From NCBI GenBank assembly GCA_905331475.1, contig CAJNYU010004668.1, positions 62,001 through 126,000 on the forward strand: a stretch of 64,000 nt of DNA. Reading direction: 5' to 3'. The translations under genes were made by a program, and so were the position numbers. This document shows, one piece after another, positions 11,503-23,252 of this stretch (position 1 is its first letter; every line of letters begins with the position of its first letter). The DNA is from Rotaria socialis (Eukaryota > Rotifera > Eurotatoria > Philodinida > Philodinidae). Under the pieces are notes generated by a model, which was not told the origin of the DNA, did not search any database, and worked only from the letters and a program-made list of their open reading frames with translations.

Positions 11503-12458
11503 CTATTTTCGATTTCTTTCACTAAGTTTAGCAAATAAAGGCTCAGCATTATTAAGTAATGTGGTAACATCAGCATGTGCTCCGCCCATTTTCACACCGA
11601 TATGTGCACAACAAATATTTTCGAAAGGCCAATCTCGTAGCATATTACGCATCCAATCACGAAATAAATATGGCGCATCACTTGTTGGATACAGGCCAGA
11701 ACTTTTAATCGAGGGATGAAATGCCACTGCACCATCTTTATAACCAAATAATTTAAGTAAAAATCCTGGCTTTTCAGCATACATAATTGTATCATCTACA
11801 TGAAGAGTACGAGATGCTGGATGATAAACAAAAACACTTATAAAATGATTTGTTGATTCAGGCTGAGGATTAATAAATTCAGCTCCTAAAATTAAAACGA
11901 ATATTTATTTCATTTCAAAAACTATCTATTTCAACAAATACCTGCTGGAATACGCATTTCAACATCTGGTTCCCATTTTTTTCTGACATTACTATCATCA
12001 AGACTTCCTTTCCATGGAATTTCTGTTATTCGACGTAAATGTCTTGGTGTTCCATAATAATTTGCTTTAGGATATGTTTGATAAAAAGCTGGAAACGATA
12101 ATGTATGAAATGGATGAGTACCAATAACAGCTTCAATCTTTTCTCCATTATTTGTTAAATGATCGATTTCTTGTCGAAGGCGATCGTTCATCTCAACTGT
12201 ATCAATAACTAGAAAATTCCCATTTTGTAACTTTACTATGGACATTTGCGTTTCAATATCAATAAATTTTAAAATTTTAAAACGACCACGAACATTCCAA
12301 AAGTTAGAACCAATTGAATAAAGTTCATTTTGATCCAAATTTTGTGCAGCATTTGGCGTTTGAACTGGTACAGCTGAAGACATATTACGAAAACTAGAAA
12401 AAAATGATCTGAATAGAAGACTTGGCAAGCCAAAAATCATTTTATCTGAAAATTTCAT
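11503..12458 (-). CDS. metallo-beta-lactamase-fold-like protein
   Basis: Two exons, 12458-11942 and 11885-11503, are separated by a 56-bp GT..AG intron and give about 299 residues. The sequence around IGTHPFHTLSFPAFYQTYP, followed by YYGTPRHLRRITEIPW, and the later strand HVDDTIMY recall a divergent metallo-beta-lactamase-fold family known from fungi and other eukaryotes. The canonical HxHxDH zinc motif is not present as such (THPFHT instead), so catalytic metal binding is doubtful. The ATG at 12458 is preferred because a 3' splice site (tttgattag) lies about 15 bases upstream, as at other genes here. An N-terminus rich in Phe, Ser and Arg could be a mitochondrial presequence. The substrate is unknown. 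Confidence 0.65.
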
Positions 12459-12482
12459 AAGAATTACTTTTCCCCTAATCAA

Positions 12483-14470
12483 ATAACGGTGATCTATTGC
12501 ATGTCGTACAGGTTGTGTCAGCAGATCAAATGTGTATCGTATCGTGACGAAAGAAAAAATACCGATTGTATATTTGTGCGATAATGCGGAAAAAGAAGCG
12601 GTTGATCAGGTGCAAAACGGGGGAAAAAAAAGAACGAATGTCTTCAGTTCACCAGTCAAAGTAAAAAGACTACCTTGAATTAATTTCAGTTTATTAAATT
12701 AAAGTGCAATCTAAAAGAGTACTTTGTTTGGTCAGCATTTTACAAAATATCACTATATTTGTTTCAATCAAAATCATCAAAAAAGAAATACGAAGGTTAA
12801 AATATTGTAGAAGTGTATCATACGACTGATACTTATATTAATGACACATGACCAATAGGAGAAAGGATAGAATAACTAGAACTTCAAACTACTCTTCTAT
12901 AAAAGATGAATTAAGAGTTTTTTTTATTTAATTTAATTAGAATAACAATTAATAAAACTATGATAAAACTAATGATTGCCTCTGAAATGCTCAAAACTAA
13001 ATACAAATAAATTTTCAAGTAAAATTTTGGATCTTTTTTGGAAATACTACTTGTTAATAAAGAAAAAAAACACTAGCCACACATATTGCGAGGTGATTCT
13101 TATTTGATACATTTATATACTCCGTACAATAGCATGATTCAAGCTAAGATCTTATTCAAAGTAGCTAGATCTATCGAATTTAACATAAGATATATCACTA
13201 ATATATTAAATATGACATCAATAAATTTTATTCTTCTATCAAAAGTATCGCAACTGATTAAGATTTATAGTTGAAAGATCTTCTTTATTATTATTATTAT
13301 TATTATTATTATTGTTACTTCTATTATTTTAATTTTATAGTCAAATAAAGTACTCTATCTTTTTGGAATTATCTATACCGTGTCATTGCTTCGCTGCTAT
13401 TTTCTTTATTGTTCGACATGTACCCATTTCGATTGCTAGGGAAATCAGCCTCTTTATGTGTTTCTTGTGTTCTAAAATTGTAATTCTAAGATTACTTCGT
13501 TTCTTCGGTTTAAGACAAACTACTCAGAATGATGGATTGATATACTATATATTTTATTTCGTATTAGTTAAAAACCGAAACAATCGACTATGTTTCAATC
13601 ATAAAATGTGCAATTTTTATTTTAAAACTCAGTGCTACTGATATTACAATAGAAACTGAACAATGTAATTGACAAGAACATCATCTTTTGGGGATTGATG
13701 AATCATCAGAGTAGAAACTGAATCATAGACAAGATATGTGATAGGTTGTGGATCTGAATGAGAATCAGACGAAAACGAAGATATTCATCCACACCAACAA
13801 AATGTTCATACACCTTTCTATAAAAATCTTATGTACCTTCGTGTTTTTATCTTTACTATATTGACCTTTGCACTGTTTATCCGAGCTGTAAAATCTTCTG
13901 ATTGAAAGAGAAGAACCTCGTTTTTTGTCACTACGACCAGACAAGATAAATAATAAATCAGGCTATCTAATGGACACAACGAGCAACAAAAAAATTTACT
14001 TTGTAATTTATTTTTACACATTTTGAAAGCCTGTGAAATCACTAGTGATATAGAATAGATGCGATTATCGTTGTCTATTTTTTTCATATCACATTTAGAC
14101 AAAAATTTACCTATCACTAACTTAACAACAGAAAATATCCATTAACTATATGAGCAAACAGTATCAGTTTTATGATTTCGATAAACATGTGGTATTTTCT
14201 CTCCTGATTTTTCAGTCAAAATTTCATACTCAACTCCTGATTTAAAAAATTATTACGTATCGTGTTTTATTCGAGACGATTAACTATTATAGTAATAACA
14301 ATTAAAGAATTATTTCACTTTCTTTCATAACATTCATCTGATAGTATGATAATATTGTTACTTTGAATATCTATAACAATCAACTGCTTTACTTGATAAT
14401 ATAGATTATAAAACTGAAATATCAAGAAAAAATTTCATTTGTCTATGTCTTCTTCAAAAAAAGAACAAGA
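12483..14470. other. no gene supported
   Basis: AT-rich intergenic stretch with a short TTA microsatellite at about 13286-13313. Open frames at 13086-13274, 13363-13641 and 13818-14117 show no domain, no conserved motif and no splice context. Confidence 0.4.
13286..13313. repeat. (TTA)n microsatellite
   Basis: About nine uninterrupted TTA/ATT units in non-coding sequence. Confidence 0.9.
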
Positions 14471-15246
14471 TTATAATTGATGCTCCAGAGTGTCTTTGTT
14501 AAATATCGATTTGTTTGTTAACATATTTTCATATTTCGATAATGATTGTATGTCAAATTCAGGAAAGAAAAAATTAATTTCACGTTGCGCTGTTTCAACT
14601 GAATCTATTTCATATATATAAATCAATAGAATGAAATAAAATGCATTATATCTATACCTGATCCATGACCGCAGTTTCTTGTATCAGTTACACCATGTTG
14701 ACCTCTTATTGTATTTTCTGCTTCAAATATCGTTCTAAAAAATACATTTCAATGAAAATTCATTCATTTCACAAAGATTATTACTTGTATACTTTCGTTG
14801 GGCCAAGCATTGATCTCCATTCTTTGATAGCATTTTCTCGTCCAAGAATATGGCATGAGATTGGTCCACTACATTAATAAAAAATAATTCAAAATTTAGT
14901 TGAAATATAAATGAACGTACCAACTCATATAATGAACAAGTCGACTATAGAAAAATTTTTCTAAATAACATAACATTTAATAGATAATGAAAACAAATCA
15001 AAAATCAACCTTGATGTTCTCGATAAAATTCCCCAGCACGTTCACGCCTTAATTGTAAACGTTTACTTTTAACAAAAATAAATTGACGTTTCAATATTAA
15101 TGTAATTATTTCCTAAGAGAAAAACAATATCGATAATAAAAACATCAGAATAGTCACGAAAAATTACCTCAATTTACACGTACATTAAACAGATGTGGTG
15201 ATCGAACAATATCTGGTTTCAAAATACATAATGTTAATTGAAACAT
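14471..15246 (-). CDS. NME6: nucleoside diphosphate kinase 6 (NME6 homologue)
   Basis: Six exons (15246-15178, 15112-15010, 14960-14921, 14868-14785, 14734-14658, 14604-14471) join with GT..AG introns of 50-66 bp to give 168 residues. Order of motifs: QLTLCILKPDIVRSPHLF (phosphate-binding Lys), FYREHQEKFFYSRLVHYMS, CGPISCHILGRENAIKEW, MLGPTKVYKT, IRGQHGVTDTRN and CGHGSDS with the catalytic His; then a C-terminal piece INFFFPEF typical of NME6. Human NME6 is about 186 residues, so the length fits. NME6 proteins act in mitochondria and are reported to work with the mitochondrial ribosome assembly machinery. A 3' splice site (atattttag) lies 15 bases before the ATG. The gene lies downstream of COA3 and MMAB on the same strand. 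Confidence 0.93.
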
Positions 15247-15970
15247 TAAAATCAATACAATCTAAAATATAATAAAAAAATCTTGAGCAATCTTAATGTA
15301 ATAGTGACTAAGATTCTTTCTCAGTGTTCTATTAATTTCTCAGTTTAAAAATAACTTAGAAAGAAAAACAAAAGTTTCTCTTACTAAATTTTTTATATTG
15401 AACGAAATTCAAGCTAAGAAAACGTTTGTTTTTTGATACGCTTACTGATGATTACCATACTAGATATCGATCTCAAATGCAAAATTTTGATATAGAAATT
15501 TGAGTAACAAAATCATTTTCAACCTCTGAGTTTATTGATTGAAGGCATCAATACTAAGATCATGTCCAAAACAATTTCCATATTTGATCTTTTCAGTATC
15601 GTCTACGACTTCTTTTTTTATTATTTTGAAATTAAACAAAGCTCATCTGCTAACATCGTTCATTTTCAACTATGATTTTCTTCTTGAACTAATGTATTGG
15701 TTCTTCTCATAACTTATATGCTGACTTTTTATAGCATTCTAAACTAGGCGTTTCGTTCGCGATTAATGACCTTATTATCAGTATTATTACTTGTAAAAAG
15801 TTTGAACACCGATGAAAAGTTAGTCGATATTAAGAAAAACTCTATTCTTGCAGATTTCATTTCATCTATTGTCAAGTTTCTGTGTTATAAAAATCGAAAG
15901 AGATCATAATAAAATGTTGATATTAGTTAACTAAGTTTTATTTTCAATGGAAAACGTAAAAAAGAAAACT
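15247..15970. other. intergenic, no gene seen
   Basis: A 724-bp AT-rich gap between COA3 and NME6. No further exon of either gene could be recognised. Confidence 0.5.
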
Positions 15971-16360
15971 TTATTCGTGTTCGATTGCTTTCTTTTGTGG
16001 TGGTGGTTCAGGTACATCAAAATCATCCAAAAAAGTTTCTTGTCGAACACGTTTAATTGTATAAATATAAATACCAATAGCTAAAGCACCAAACGATAAA
16101 CCAATAATTCGTGCTCGTCGTCGTTCTCTTGTGCGTCTTTCAACATTCCTCATATGTCGTTCTTCAAAACGTTTTATATATATTTGTTCAGCTTCTGGTA
16201 AATCATTCGGATTTAGTATTGGCATAACTGTTGGATCATTTGACTTTTGTAAATTCGAAGGTAAATTACTTTTTGGTTTAACATTTGACGTTTGTATCGT
16301 TAAATAACGACGGAAAAAAGGATAACGAAGACGAGATACGAGCAAGCCTATAGATGACAT
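15971..16360 (-). CDS. COA3: cytochrome c oxidase assembly factor 3 (COA3/MITRAC12)
   Basis: A 129-residue single-exon protein. The conserved core is present: a helical stretch with EAEQIYIKRFEERHMRN, a basic cluster RRTRERRRARI, one transmembrane helix (IGLSFGALAIGIYIYTI) and the following QETFLDDFDVPEP that matches the family pattern SQExFLDELE. COA3 is an inner-membrane protein that stabilises newly made COX1 during complex IV assembly. The N-terminal extension of about 50 residues, rich in Arg, Ser and Thr, looks like a presequence. The ATG follows directly on ttctttcag, a 3' splice site with no possible 5' exon in the 45-bp gap to MMAB, which suggests trans-splicing. Confidence 0.9.
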   Translation of the reverse strand: MSSIGLLVSRLRYPFFRRYLTIQTSNVKPKSNLPSNLQKSNDPTVMPILNPNDLPEAEQIYIKRFEERHMRNVERRTRERRRARIIGLSFGALAIGIYIYTIKRVRQETFLDDFDVPEPPPQKKAIEHE

Positions 16361-16405
16361 CTGAAAGAATTAAAAATAAGATAGGATTTTTAATTAAAAA
16401 TTTAT
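16361..16405 (-). promoter_or_regulatory. 45-bp intercistronic region with splice acceptor (operon-like junction)
   Basis: Between the MMAB stop and the COA3 start there are only 45 bases. They hold AATAAA-like sequence overlapping the MMAB stop, an AT-rich stretch, and a polypyrimidine-AG acceptor (attctttcag) ending exactly at the COA3 ATG. This arrangement is typical of spliced-leader operons; spliced-leader trans-splicing is known in bdelloid rotifers. Confidence 0.6.
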
Positions 16406-17271
16406 TTATTTGCTTTTATGATATATTATTTCTTTATGCCCGTCTTTATATGCTACATATCGTCCTAATGTAAATAAATAATCACTAAGTCTATTTAAAT
16501 AGATTCCCATAATTGTTTCTTGTTGTGATTGATTCTCTTGAATTTTATTATTTGTCCATTTTGTTAATAAACGTTCGCATCTACGACAGACAGCTCTCGA
16601 AAAATGAACATGCGAAGCTATTTTACTAGAACCACCAGGTAAAATAAAATTACGTAGCTCTGGCAATTCTGCAGTCATTTTATCAATATCTTCTTCTAAA
16701 TGTTTTATTAATATTGCGTCATTGAATTCAAAATGAGATGAACAATTCTCAGCAGCAACACACGAACCGATTTCGAATAGAGCACATTGAATATTTTCTA
16801 ATTGTTTTAATATTTGAGGGAAAGGACAACTCGAAATAACAATACCAATGGTTGATGATAGTTCATCGATAGTGCCCAAGACATCAAATATTAATGAATC
16901 TTTTGATAGACGATTCGCACCAGAGCTCAATAGAGTGGATGTACCTCGATCTCCTCTGCGAGTATAAATCTTTGGGACAATTGGTGATTTACTAAAACAA
17001 AACAAAACAAAAAGACAAGTGCTATTTACCAAAAACTTCCCAGAAATCCGAATAAAAATATTGTTAGTAGACTAAAACAATCATACTTTGTTCGACTAGA
17101 TGCTTCATTTTTGTTTCTATCAACTAATGGCATTGTCGAAGTGGTTACATCTCCATTCGATTGAGATACAGAATTTGGTAGAAAACGATGTGGTGGATAT
17201 GATAAACATCCTGGAGACTTTATTATTATTCTACCAGTAGATATAATACGTGTAGTAACAAGACGAAACAT
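16406..17271 (-). CDS. MMAB: cob(I)alamin adenosyltransferase, mitochondrial (MMAB)
   Basis: Two exons, 17271-17087 and 16991-16406, are joined across a 95-bp intron and give 256 residues. Exon 1 encodes an Arg/Ser-rich mitochondrial presequence (MFRLVTTRIISTGRIIIKS). The PduO-type enzyme core follows: KIYTRRGDRGTSTLL (ATP-binding N-terminal motif), DVLGTIDELSSTIG, then FILPGGSSKIASHVHFSRAV-CRRCER, the conserved helix carrying the family's active-site Arg and Glu residues, and LNRLSDYLFTLGRY near the end. It makes adenosylcobalamin for methylmalonyl-CoA mutase. The start is supported by a 3' splice site (aattctag) six bases before the ATG. It is the first gene of the MMAB-COA3-NME6 run. Confidence 0.95.
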
Positions 17272-18885
17272 ATATATCTAGAATTAATAATAAATATTAC
17301 ATATACATATGAGTGTGAATATCTTCAGTTACATCAATTATCAACATACTTATTATTTGCGTATTTTTCTTTTTAGCTTTGATCTATTAACATGATATTA
17401 AACTGACAGTAAAATGCAGAGTAACTTGGCAATCATAACAGTTGATAAATTCTTCAAGTTAAAAACCCTACTGTTTTTCGTATTGATCAGTTTTGTTCAA
17501 ATATAGTTAAACTCAGAGAATGAGTGCGGCAATTTATATGAGGACGATAGAAATTTTTGATTGCTAATGAATAGAGAGCCGTTGGATACTACCAAAACCA
17601 CTCTTACAAATATAAATGTATATATATATTATGTTTCGTTTTTGATTGGCTATCAACTAAATAATGAAGAATATATTATTTGGGTACATACGATTGATAG
17701 ATGTCGTCAACGATTGTCTATGCTCTACGCAGAACCAACCCAAAAAATAAAACAAACATAAAATAAGATGAACACGACTGAGCTTTTGCACTGCTAAAGA
17801 ATTACTATAGGAACATCTATTACTTGAAATATGTATTCCATAAACAGATATAGACCATTCATTTTCATCGATTCAGTGAGATGAAGAATGAGATAGCAAC
17901 ATGTTATCCTATTTCACTGTTCGATAGGATGTGACACTTTTCTACTAACACCTAATTTAGACCTTTGGAAGATACAGATTACTTTTTCATGCGTATTATC
18001 ATTTAAGAAGTGATTAAGAACTCTACCTTTTTTTTGAAGGAGTTAATGCTATAGAAATGCTTTGTTATCATTGAAAATCATGTCCATCGATAAAGCTCAA
18101 TGTTTTCTTTCGAATAATATGCAAATTATAGCATTATATGATATCATCAAAGTGAACACTTTTCTATGAAAAAGAAAAATATTTGTGATTACGACATGTT
18201 AACAAATTGCGTGTTTTTCACGATATGAACATCCAATTATTCTATATAATATCCATAGTTGCTACTTTTTGTATAGTAAGAGTGAATGAATATCATAGAA
18301 ATAAAATGGCTCCCATTTAAATGCTAAGTAACTTTTAAGAAGAACTAAGTAAAAAATTCAACTTTTTGCTAAGTATTTTATTTAAATTCTAAGTGAAAAA
18401 GTTTGATTTTCTTGACAAAATATTATAAATCTCTACGTAAATATACTGTTAAGTAAAGAAACATAGATATGTAAGTAAAAAATTTAATTGTATGGTTGTG
18501 TTGTATTTGAGAAGTTTTCTGTCTTTTATTCATTGAAATTTACGTCGAATTCTTTTCTTTTTTTAAATATTTTTCTGGTCAGTTTCCATTTCGCTGTCCG
18601 ATTCTGATTAGTTTTTATATTGTTGTATTGCGACAAAATTTGTCATTGTTTTTAAAATCGAAATAAATTTTCAGTGGCATGTTTATTATCAGTAGATATG
18701 TATAGGTTGAGATATATAGAATATTTCAAGATCTTATATAGGATATCTACGAAAATACACAAAGTGCTAAATTTAACATAAGAAACTCAAGCAGAGGAAA
18801 AATCAAGAGAAAACAATAGACAAAAATACCTCAGATAACTAAAGCACACATCGGTGGAATATACAATATACATATGTAGCAGTAC
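17272..18885. other. no gene seen
   Basis: AT-rich intergenic region. The small frame at 17561-17761 has no recognisable features. Confidence 0.5.
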
Positions 18886-19019
18886 TAAGGGGGAAAACTG
18901 CGACTTTCGTACTGCGAAGTCCGATGGGAGTAGAATGGAAGTACTAGGGAGTACAAGGTAGTACGAGAGAGTACAAGTGAGGTACATGGAAGTACGGAAG
19001 TCACGCTTTTCCCCCTTTG
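18886..19019. mobile_element. hAT-like MITE (AAGGGGGAAAA termini), copy 1
   Basis: A 134-bp element. The left end TAAGGGGGAAAACTGCGACT pairs with the right end, whose complement reads CAAAGGGGGAAAAGCGTGAC. The interior is rich in GTAC words (AAGTACTAGGGAGTACAAGG). Flanking octamers AGCAGTAC and AATAGTAC agree at six of eight bases, consistent with an aged 8-bp hAT duplication. A second copy lies at 20925. Confidence 0.65.
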
Positions 19020-20077
19020 AATAGTACTATGTCAACACTGGCAAAAGGAAAACAAGAGAGAGACATGTATAATTAACACAATTCAATTTGTATATAAATG
19101 TATTAACAGGGTTTTTGTAATCTAAATGATCGATTGATTATCACTATAATTTAGTATTCATCATCTAAATGTATCTGCAGATGTCATAGTTCATAAATAT
19201 TACTAAGATATGAAGTACTTTTAAAAATTTCATCACGAGTTTTCTTTATTTTGTTAAACTATGAGACATCTCTATAGTTTCAAATAAGAACTAAGCTTTT
19301 CTTAATGTTACATGAACTCATATGTCAACATAGAAAATGAAATTAAACCTATCAGTTAGTTTATACATGAGAAACAATAATAAAATACGTCAGACACTAG
19401 TGCATTGTATATCACGTGACCTCAGAATACCATCTTTGGCATGCGCATTATCCATTTCCCAAACCTTCACATAGAACCCACAACCTTACAACAACCATTT
19501 GAATAAAACCAGAGAACTGAGTCGTCCTTTGAGTTTGATTAATTGTTTCCACTCGAACCATTAAAACCTTTCAAATACAAAATACTTTTCAAGACATTTG
19601 AGCACCTTTTTCTAGTTCTCAAAAAGCTCTATCTGTGCACAAAATATGGCGCGCGTTCTATGATCGGTATTAGAGACCGCATTCATCATACAATACTAGA
19701 AATTCATTTTCACATAGACTTTTAATAGTATTGTCCTTACAAACATTTAAGCGCAGAGTATTTTTGTTCACGTTTTCACAACATTCGGTAGCCCTTAGAA
19801 AACTGTATATGTGCTGTAAATTTCTATTATAATTTTGATATATAAAAAAACTACTCAGATAAATATTTTGAATGCTAATATTCTTTGCATTGTCATTGGT
19901 TGCATTTTTATACACAAATCATTATGATACTTCAATTTTCCCATTTGTCGAATGATAAATCTAGAAGAATGAAAATTATATTGATGATATTCAATTATAT
20001 AATTAAGTTCTTTTGTGAAACACGATCTGAAAGGAGTGTTAAAGTATATAGGGTAGAAATTTGGACCCATCCACCCC
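19020..20077. other. no gene supported
   Basis: Several overlapping frames of 60-80 codons on both strands (19543-20109) show no family resemblance. Treated as non-coding. Confidence 0.4.
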
Positions 20078-20247
20078 CACAGACCGGGACAGAGAAATCA
20101 ATTAATTAGTTAGCTGGTGAATTAGTTTCTCTGTCACGGTCTGTGATGGTTTCTGAAGTGTCTGTAACGGTCTGTGATGGTCTCTAGAGACTCAGTACAT
20201 CATAATACAGACCGTGACAGAGAAGATCCACAGACCATCACAGATCG
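20078..20247. repeat. CAGACCGTGACAG-word palindromic island
   Basis: About six copies of variants of CAGACCGTGACAGAG and its complement TCTCTGTCACGGTCTGTG are packed into 170 bp in both orientations. It looks like another short inverted-repeat element; exact ends are unclear. Confidence 0.5.
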
Positions 20248-20372
20248 TGGTAGACGGATTCCAGAAGAGGAGCTTCATCGTGTTTCACATTTTAATCCCA
20301 CAGGGATTGCACTAGCAGCTTTTTCATATGACGAATTTGAACAAATTTACGTTTAGTATTCAAACACTTGTC

Positions 20373-20924
20373 TGTAGATATACAACTAAAATAAATGTTT
20401 CATCGAATAAAGATATTCAACGCAGTGGCATCGGAAGAGGATATCAACAAGTTAGTTCATATGTCAATATTCATTTAAGTATGTTCAAAGCAAAATGTCA
20501 TATCTATTCACTTCCATGTCAATTTGAATATTTACCTGACGTAAATATTTCTTTTCCAGGAGGTATCTTTCATAGTTTTATGTGTGACAATGATTGATGA
20601 ACACCCTTTTGAACATTATTTCTTTCAGCTTATATTTCCAGATTTACTTTTTCTTGAAATCTTACACATACGTAATGATAAACAACAAAAAGACAAGCAT
20701 TATTCATCTACGACATTGATTACATTTCATCTTACACTTCTTGATCCGAAATTCACAAATGTAGATTATGCTAAACAATTTCTCTTCGAAAAAATTACTC
20801 ATCTACCTCGTTTATTAAATGTATGAATCAACTATGAATTACTCACAATGATAACAAACAATTTTACCATTGATACAACATATTTCAACTGTAGTCAAGT
20901 AACAGATCTTGATCTAGATAAATC
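20373..20924 (+). pseudogene. remnant of a bdelloid F-box/LRR-type gene
   Basis: Pieces of one protein family are spread over shifted frames: CHIYSLPCQFEYLPDVN, ISFPGGIFHSFM, then DEHPFEHYFFQLIFPDLLFL, DYAKQFLFEKITHLPRLLNV and ITNNFTIDTTYFNCSQV. I associate these with the C-terminal part of a large bdelloid family of F-box-type proteins. The frame shifts near 20590 and there is an in-frame TGA at 20824-20826, after which the same frame continues. The 3' end is cut by a hAT-like MITE at 20925. No F-box itself is visible; the N-terminal part is missing. Confidence 0.6.
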
Positions 20925-21039
20925 CAAAGGGAAGAATAGCGAGACTTCCATACTTCGAAGTAGGAGTGGAGTACAACGAATTATAAATGAAGTATCTGGG
21001 AGAACAAGGGAAGTACGTGCAGTCGCGCTTTTCTCCTTG
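20925..21039. mobile_element. hAT-like MITE (AAGGGGGAAAA family), copy 2
   Basis: A 115-bp element: left end CAAAGGGAAGAATAGCGAGA, right end complement CAAGGAGAAAAGCGCGACTG. Both match the termini of the copy at 18886, and the interior again carries GTAC and TACTTCG words. It interrupts the F-box-type remnant. It is more diverged than copy 1, and no convincing duplication remains. Confidence 0.55.
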
Positions 21040-22189
21040 ATTAAAGACCATATATTACTATGGTCTCATTAGAATATATCAACTGTTTTCTTATTATAGT
21101 TCTAAAAGATTGAGTAAAGTGTTAGGAACAAATGTATCGCAAAGCCGATCGAACGGCACGCTTTCCATCTGATTACCGATAACAGTTACACCATGCTTCA
21201 CATTTTAATCATACCAGCGATGGGATCGGTTCGTGTTTTTTTGGAACCAAACCGAACTGATTAGATGATAAAAATAACATTTTTATCCTTTCTCGTCCTT
21301 TTTTAGAATATTCACTTAGAACAACCTATTGAAGACATTATTATAACACTTTCTATAGTTCTAAGAGCGACCCAAAATACTGAACTGTAAATAATGTTAA
21401 AAACATACAAATTCTGCTTTTATTTTAGAAATACCGTTCCATTGCAAAAGCCAACAGCGTATGTTTAGTGAATATGTATCCATTTTTTTTGTTAATCAAG
21501 AACGATTCACTACATTTTCATTCGTCATTTAGTACAAAGAACAGAACTGGTTTTAACTAACAGGTTCTTATTCTTAGAATGATGTTCTGTGAAAATGTCG
21601 TACAGCCTAGGCTTTTAAAACTAATTTATGTATGTTATACTTTTCCGTCTTTTTTATGTACTTGTTTAGTTTATCATTTCGAATGATGCAGCACTTGAAA
21701 ATAATAGTCTAACGATGATGGGAAGCGCATCTAGTCAAAATGAAACTGTAGTCCTAAAACGTATAAAGATTTTGTCAGTTTTAAATTTCATTTCGTTTCT
21801 TACAGTTTAAAAAGTGATAACCACTATGACTGGCTAAAATTGAAAGGTCTAAAAAGCTCAGAAAATTTATCTATTTTGAAATATTAATTAGATTATTTTT
21901 TCTAACTGTATTGCGATACTTTAAAGATACTGGTGAAGTTTAAAACAAAATGAGAAGTCAATTGAAAAGTAATGAAAATTGATAATTAATTAATATTTGC
22001 TTGAATATTAGCGCTTGCTGCTAAGCAGGTTACCTGTAAAAGTATATACTGAATGGTGAGCAAAACTATTGCTCATGTCCGACTGATGATTTATGAAACG
22101 GTTGAGTAAGCCATACAAATGTGTTATACTTTCTTCGTTCACTTTAAATGAACAGATTTACAAATATATTCGAATATATATTCAGATGA
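21040..22189. other. no gene seen
   Basis: AT-rich sequence without coding signals. Confidence 0.5.
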
Positions 22190-22478
22190 GAGTAGCTGTC
22201 TAATTCGAGTTCGAATATAAATGGAGAAAAAAAAAATTTAAACGAAAACTAAATCTAAATCTATTTCTACTTACATGGGAGACTAGGTATATATCTCTGG
22301 TTATATTCGAATTGAGATGATGCAGTTGAAGCTCCATTTATATTCGAATTATTACTGGGCATCTCTCATGGTAGATATATATATATACGTAAAACTAAAA
22401 CGGTCGCTAGCTATATGGTTATGGTTAGCTCTTTTCGTTTTTACCGTTTATATTCGAAGTCGAATTAGGCAGCTACTC
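22190..22478. mobile_element. MITE with GAGTAGCTG termini
   Basis: The left end GAGTAGCTGTCTAATTCGAG and the right end, whose complement reads GAGTAGCTGCCTAATTCGAC, continue as paired arms into TTCGAATATAAA. Two further TATATTCGAA motifs lie inside. The length is 289 bp with no coding capacity. The target duplication is unclear. Confidence 0.65.
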
Positions 22479-22723
22479 ATGTAATCAGTATTCTGATTTC
22501 TTGCAAAAAATCGTAAGCTATTATATAAATTAAAAAAATATATACCACATCAATATTGTTTTCGTCGGTTTATCGATATGGTATAAATTAAATTGACACA
22601 AGAATAATGAAAGAGTATTGCGGATATAAAGACATATAACAACAAATATAAATGAGCAAAAAAGACGTTATAGAATAACAATAAAATCTCGATAGGAACT
22701 GACTTAGTCTTACTAAATAACAA

Positions 22724-23029
22724 CCCAGGACGATGTTTCCGGCCTCCGGAAATGAGGGGATTTCATTGCAACCGGGCGGAAGCATACTGGAAACGCACCG
22801 GAACGTGCAGGAAAGCGCCGGATATCATCGGACCCTGGAAGCAGGATTCCGAGACGGATTTTTCCGGATTTTCCCGGTGATTTCCGATGATTTCCGGCGG
22901 GAACCAACAGGAACTTGGCGGAATCTACAGGAAAAATCCATAGATTTCCCGATCCGGAATACTGCTTCCGTGAAATCGCGGGAATGCGCGGGACCCGGCC
23001 ATTTCCCGGGCCGGTTGCTTTGACCTGGG
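22724..23029. mobile_element. CCCAGG-family MITE, copy 3 (CCGGAAA words)
   Basis: A 306-bp GC-rich island from CCCAGGACGATGTTTCCGG to GGTTGCTTTGACCTGGG. AA lies on both sides (22722-22723 and 23030-23031), a 2-bp target duplication. The interior is built of CCGGAAA, TTTCCGG and CCGGGAA words in both orientations. Overlapping long frames on both strands result from the GC-rich composition and are not genes. Confidence 0.75.
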
Positions 23030-23252
23030 AACCTATTCATAGTAACAATCAGTAACGTAAGCGAAGCACAAAAAAATAATTTGGATGAATCAACAAGCTA
23101 TATACAACAAATAATTGTACACATCTGAATAAAAACAAGAAGAGAATATCTTGCGCCACAGACCATAGTACCGTGACTAACAATGCTAAGAAAAATATTA
23201 AGAAAAATTATACAGAAAGAAAAGCTTTGAGCTGAGGAATCGAGTGCTATCA

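Noticed and set aside
13818-14117. 99-codon minus-strand frame
   Set aside because: Composition is mixed and no domain or acceptor fits; not supported as a gene.
22733-23040. Overlapping frames of 64-96 codons on both strands
   Set aside because: They are by-products of the stop-poor GC-rich CCCAGG element at 22724-23029.
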